The translations under genes and the position numbers were made by a program. The notes beneath the pieces are model-generated. The model had not been told where the DNA came from. It was given only the letters and a program-made list of their open reading frames with translations, and made no database searches. Shown here piece by piece: positions 61,557 to 64,000 of a DNA stretch of 64,000 nt. Location of the stretch: contig NWBN01000032.1 in the NCBI GenBank assembly GCA_002633315.1, positions 66,050 through 130,049 on the forward strand, written 5' to 3'. The DNA comes from Bacteroidales bacterium Phil6 (GTDB lineage: Bacteria > Bacteroidota > Bacteroidia > Bacteroidales > F082). Position 1 is the first letter of the stretch; the number at the start of each line of letters is the position of its first letter.

Positions 61557-62152
61557 ATTTAAAGGCATTTTATACTGATGAGATGATAGAAGCAGGCTGT
61601 GATGAAGCTGGAAGGGGATGTATAGCGGGTCCGGTAGTTGCAGCTGCTGTGATACTAAAGAAAGGCTCCGACTATCCTGAATTGGACGATTCTAAAAAGT
61701 TGTCGGAGAAAAAACGTGAGACACTCAGAGTGATGATAATAAATGAAGCTCTCTCATACGGAATTGGCATAGTGTCACCTCAGGAAATAGATGAGATAAA
61801 TATACTTAATGCCTCTTTCCTTGCAATGCACCGTGCCTTGGATGCTCTTTCGGTGAGACCACAGTTGATACTTGTCGATGGCAACAGATTTATCCCATAT
61901 CATGATATGAGTTTCAAAACTATTGTAGGAGGAGACTCGAAATATCAGTCTATTGCGGCTGCTTCCATTCTTGCAAAAACAACTCGTGATCATTTGATGA
62001 CGGATTATCATAAAAAATATCCTCATTATAATTGGGCAAAAAATAAAGGTTATCCTACTTTGGAACATAAAAATGCAGTGGCTCAATATGGTGTCTCTCC
62101 TCTCCACAGACTTACTTTCAATATGTCTATCCAACTGAAATTATGGGACTGA
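61553..62152 (+). CDS. rnhB: Ribonuclease HII
   Basis: 199 residues. [19 protein letters not shown] holds the catalytic Asp/Glu pair; LVDGN and the later [18 protein letters not shown] complete the RNase HII fold. It removes ribonucleotides from DNA-RNA hybrids. The start overlaps the membrane protein gene by 4 bases. Confidence 0.96.
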   Translation: MNLKAFYTDEMIEAGCDEAGRGCIAGPVVAAAVILKKGSDYPELDDSKKLSEKKRETLRVMIINEALSYGIGIVSPQEIDEINILNASFLAMHRALDALSVRPQLILVDGNRFIPYHDMSFKTIVGGDSKYQSIAAASILAKTTRDHLMTDYHKKYPHYNWAKNKGYPTLEHKNAVAQYGVSPLHRLTFNMSIQLKLWD

Positions 62153-62501
62153 AATATGCTCCTAAATTATATTTGTCATTACGGAAATTTTATTTATTGA
62201 TGCTCTGCAAATAATGTCAAATCATTGTAATTTACAAAGATATTTTATGAAATATATATTGAAATAATTTAAAATTACAGTCATTGACAGGCACAGCCGG
62301 TAAAACAGCAGGCATGTTTAACATGTTTTTATGATATAAGAACTGTCTGAAAATGTTTTTTAATGATGTCTTAGCATTGTAAAGCAATGAATTATCGATA
62401 ACAAATGCCAATATCCGGTAAGATACAACTAATATCTTGAAAATAAAAGGTCATGAGTTGATTTTTTTTGATTATATAGTAAATCAATGGAAAATTTAAC
62501 T

Positions 62502-62509
62502 TATATTTG
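62502..62509 (+). promoter_or_regulatory. -7 box of kamE
   Basis: TATATTTG, about 100 bases before the ATG. No well-spaced -33 box. Confidence 0.6.
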
Positions 62510-62517
62510 CAGAATTA

Positions 62518-62564
62518 ATTGTAAAAACCTTTAGAAGGTTGGGAAAAATATTGGGATTTACAAT
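62518..62564 (+). promoter_or_regulatory. Folded 5' leader of kamE
   Basis: ATTGTAAA (62518-62525) pairs with TTTACAAT (62557-62564), closing AACCTT/AAGGTT (62526-62531 with 62535-62540) and a G-rich strand GGGAAAAATATTGGGA. It starts just past the predicted transcription start. A regulatory role is inferred. Confidence 0.5.
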
Positions 62565-62609
62565 GATTTATAAATTTAAAATATTGATAACTAATAAATT
62601 ATACTATAT

Positions 62610-63398
62610 ATGAGCGAAGGATTGTATTCAATGGAAGCTAAGGATTTTGACAAGACCTTAGATTTGACAAAAATAAAACCTTATGGAGATACCATGAATG
62701 ACGGCAAGGTTCAGTTGAGTTTTACACTGCCGGTACCATGTGGCGCTGAAGCTGTAGAGGCTGCAAAATTGATAATGAAGAAAATGGGTCTCGAAAATCC
62801 GAGTGTAGTTTATTATAAGGAACTTACTCCTGGTTTCACATTCTTTAATTGTTATGGAAGTTGTTCTCATACAGTCGATTATACTACAATTTATGTTCCT
62901 AAGGTCGAATCCAATGTCATGGATATGTATGAAACAGACAAGTATATCAAGGAAAATATTGGCCGTAAGATTGTTATAGTCGGAGCAAGTACCGGAACAG
63001 ATGCTCATACAGTAGGTATAGACGCAATTATGAATATGAAAGGTTATGCCGGACATTACGGATTGGAACGTTATGAGATGATAGAGGCGTATAACCTTGG
63101 TAGTCAGGTGCCTAATGAGGAATTTATTTCCAAAGGCATAGAATTGCATGCTGACGCCTTGATAGTGTCGCAGACTGTAACACAGAAAGATATTCACATC
63201 AAGAATCTCACTAATCTTGTGGAACTTATGGAGGCAGAAGGTCTTAGAGACAAAATGATACTTATCTGCGGAGGTGCGAGAATAACACATGAATTGGCGA
63301 AAGAACTTGGCTATGATGCCGGTTTCGGCATGAATACCTATGCCGATGATGTGGCATCGTTCGTTGTGCAAGAGATGGTTAAACGAAATATGAAATAA
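62610..63398 (+). CDS. kamE: Lysine 5,6-aminomutase beta subunit, cobalamin- and PLP-binding
   Basis: 262 residues. The B12-binding motif DAHTVG places Asp131, His133 and Gly136 in the Rossmann-type domain, and Lys144 follows in the NMKG segment. His133 and Lys144 (the PLP lysine) are the numbers known for the Clostridium lysine 5,6-aminomutase beta chain, so spacing is conserved. The enzyme needs the alpha subunit (KamD), which is not upstream; it would have to lie beyond the right edge or elsewhere. A CoA-transferase gene follows 26 bases later, matching the end of lysine fermentation to acetate and butyrate. Confidence 0.92.
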   Translation: MSEGLYSMEAKDFDKTLDLTKIKPYGDTMNDGKVQLSFTLPVPCGAEAVEAAKLIMKKMGLENPSVVYYKELTPGFTFFNCYGSCSHTVDYTTIYVPKVESNVMDMYETDKYIKENIGRKIVIVGASTGTDAHTVGIDAIMNMKGYAGHYGLERYEMIEAYNLGSQVPNEEFISKGIELHADALIVSQTVTQKDIHIKNLTNLVELMEAEGLRDKMILICGGARITHELAKELGYDAGFGMNTYADDVASFVVQEMVKRNMK

Positions 63399-63424
63399 AC
63401 GTAAAAATTAAAATACAAAATAGT

Positions 63425-64000
63425 ATGGATAAAAACGAAATGAGAGAAGTTATCGCTAAAAGAGCAGCCAAAGAGTTGCACGATGGCGACGTTGTTAACC
63501 TTGGTATAGGTATTCCAACATTGATTCCCAACTATCTTCCTGAGGGAATCACAGTGACGCTTCAATCTGAAAACGGTGCCATGGGCATGGGTGCCACACC
63601 GGAAGAAGGAAAAGAAGACAAAAACCTTATCAATGCCGGAGGCGGTTATATCACTCTCAACCCCGGAGCTTCGACATTCGATTCCGCAACATCTTTCGCC
63701 ATCATTCGTGGTGGTCATGTCAATGTTTCATTGCTCGGCGCTTTGCAAGTTGATGAGAAAGGCAATCTTGCCAATTGGATCATTCCCGGTAAGATGGCTC
63801 CGGGTATGGGTGGTGCCATGGACCTCGTGGTAGGCGCCAAACGCGTTATCCTCGCAATGGAACATACTCAGAAAGGTTCACCTAAAATATTGAAAAAATG
63901 CAACTTGCCTCTTACTGCTGCTGGACAAGTCAATATGATTATCACTGAAATGGGTGTTATGGAGATTACTCCTGAAGGTATTGTGCTTACTGAAATTCAC
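63425..64000 (+). CDS. 3-oxoacid/butyrate-acetoacetate CoA-transferase subunit B, 3'-truncated
   Basis: 192 codons, running off the right edge. Class I CoA-transferase beta-type motifs include [11 protein letters not shown] near residues 23-33 and the catalytic Glu49 in [10 protein letters not shown]. About 20 residues are missing at the C-terminus. Such enzymes exchange CoA between acetoacetate or butyrate and acetyl/butyryl-CoA. It follows kamE and probably belongs to the lysine-fermentation operon. Confidence 0.9.
   Translation, partial: MDKNEMREVIAKRAAKELHDGDVVNLGIGIPTLIPNYLPEGITVTLQSENGAMGMGATPEEGKEDKNLINAGGGYITLNPGASTFDSATSFAIIRGGHVNVSLLGALQVDEKGNLANWIIPGKMAPGMGGAMDLVVGAKRVILAMEHTQKGSPKILKKCNLPLTAAGQVNMIITEMGVMEITPEGIVLTEIH

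Larger units (their letters stand above)
62153..62609. other. Gene-free region before kamE with promoter and folded leader
   Basis: No open frame of note. A small hairpin (CATTG/CAATG near 62375-62389) and a promoter box lie here, and the leader after it folds (separate entry). No cobalamin-riboswitch core was seen. Confidence 0.55.

Noticed and set aside
62153-62609. Cobalamin riboswitch before kamE
   Set aside because: No B12-box (GCCACTG-type) or core pattern was found; only a small fold remains in the leader.
62658-63371. Long antisense open frame of 237 codons inside kamE
   Set aside because: It is opposite a well-conserved gene, with no promoter, no family pattern and odd composition.

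Overview
The window looks like chromosomal DNA from an AT-rich member of the Bacteroidota, most likely order Bacteroidales. Four things point there. Promoters carry the Bacteroidota -7 element TAnnTTTG, often with TTG or TTTG 17-21 bases upstream. Three secreted proteins end in type IX secretion (T9SS) type A sorting domains. A PorX-type response regulator/PglZ protein is present. Many genes are Bacteroidota families (DUF3078, DUF4293, NamZ/DUF1343, DUF1573, Rho with a long disordered insert). The right edge enters an anaerobic lysine-fermentation cluster (kamE plus a CoA-transferase subunit), which fits a fermentative anaerobe. No phage, insertion sequence, CRISPR array or integrative element was seen; coding is dense on both strands.

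Layout. 1-8 kb: 3' part of sbcC, rmuC, tRNA-Arg, an M48 peptidase with a TerB-like tail, a T9SS-secreted YD-like protein, a BASS-type transporter, an alpha/beta hydrolase and tRNA-Thr. 8-18 kb: an aldo/keto reductase and a polyferredoxin membrane protein, ogt, a CNNM/CBS protein, then a minus-strand operon. That operon encodes a tiny Cys-rich CWC protein, a binding-protein lipoprotein, a FecCD/BtuC permease, an ATPase, a YtcJ-like amidohydrolase and a thioesterase. 18-25 kb: a small membrane protein, mutL, two rhomboids, an EEP-family protein and uvrB. 25.4-26 kb: a 640-base gene-free region with one well-supported unassigned small RNA and a second structured element. 26-37 kb: gltS-like symporter, RluA-type pseudouridine synthase, two-subunit transketolase, acetyltransferase, tRNA-Met, DUF1573 protein, aminotransferase, NamZ, an FtsX-like permease and xerD.

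38-50 kb: an Omp28-like T9SS protein, mpl, rho, DUF4293 protein, phosphoesterase, DUF3078 protein, a double-TonB-domain protein, a YiiX-like lipoprotein, rlmB, rplS, trmD, and a T9SS-secreted subtilase. 50.8-58 kb: two tRNA-Leu genes, porX, tsaE, an alanine dehydrogenase gene broken by a short deletion, aroB, aroA and a LutA-like protein. 58-64 kb: a glycosyltransferase starting at TTG, purD, a membrane protein, rnhB, then kamE and the CoA-transferase gene, which runs off the end.

Most genes are housekeeping (DNA repair, translation, aromatic and purine synthesis, peptidoglycan recycling). The items most worth a second look are the small RNA and structured element between uvrB and gltS, the CWC/ABC/amidohydrolase operon, the broken alanine dehydrogenase, and the folded leader before kamE. 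All family calls come from reading translations; no database search was run.
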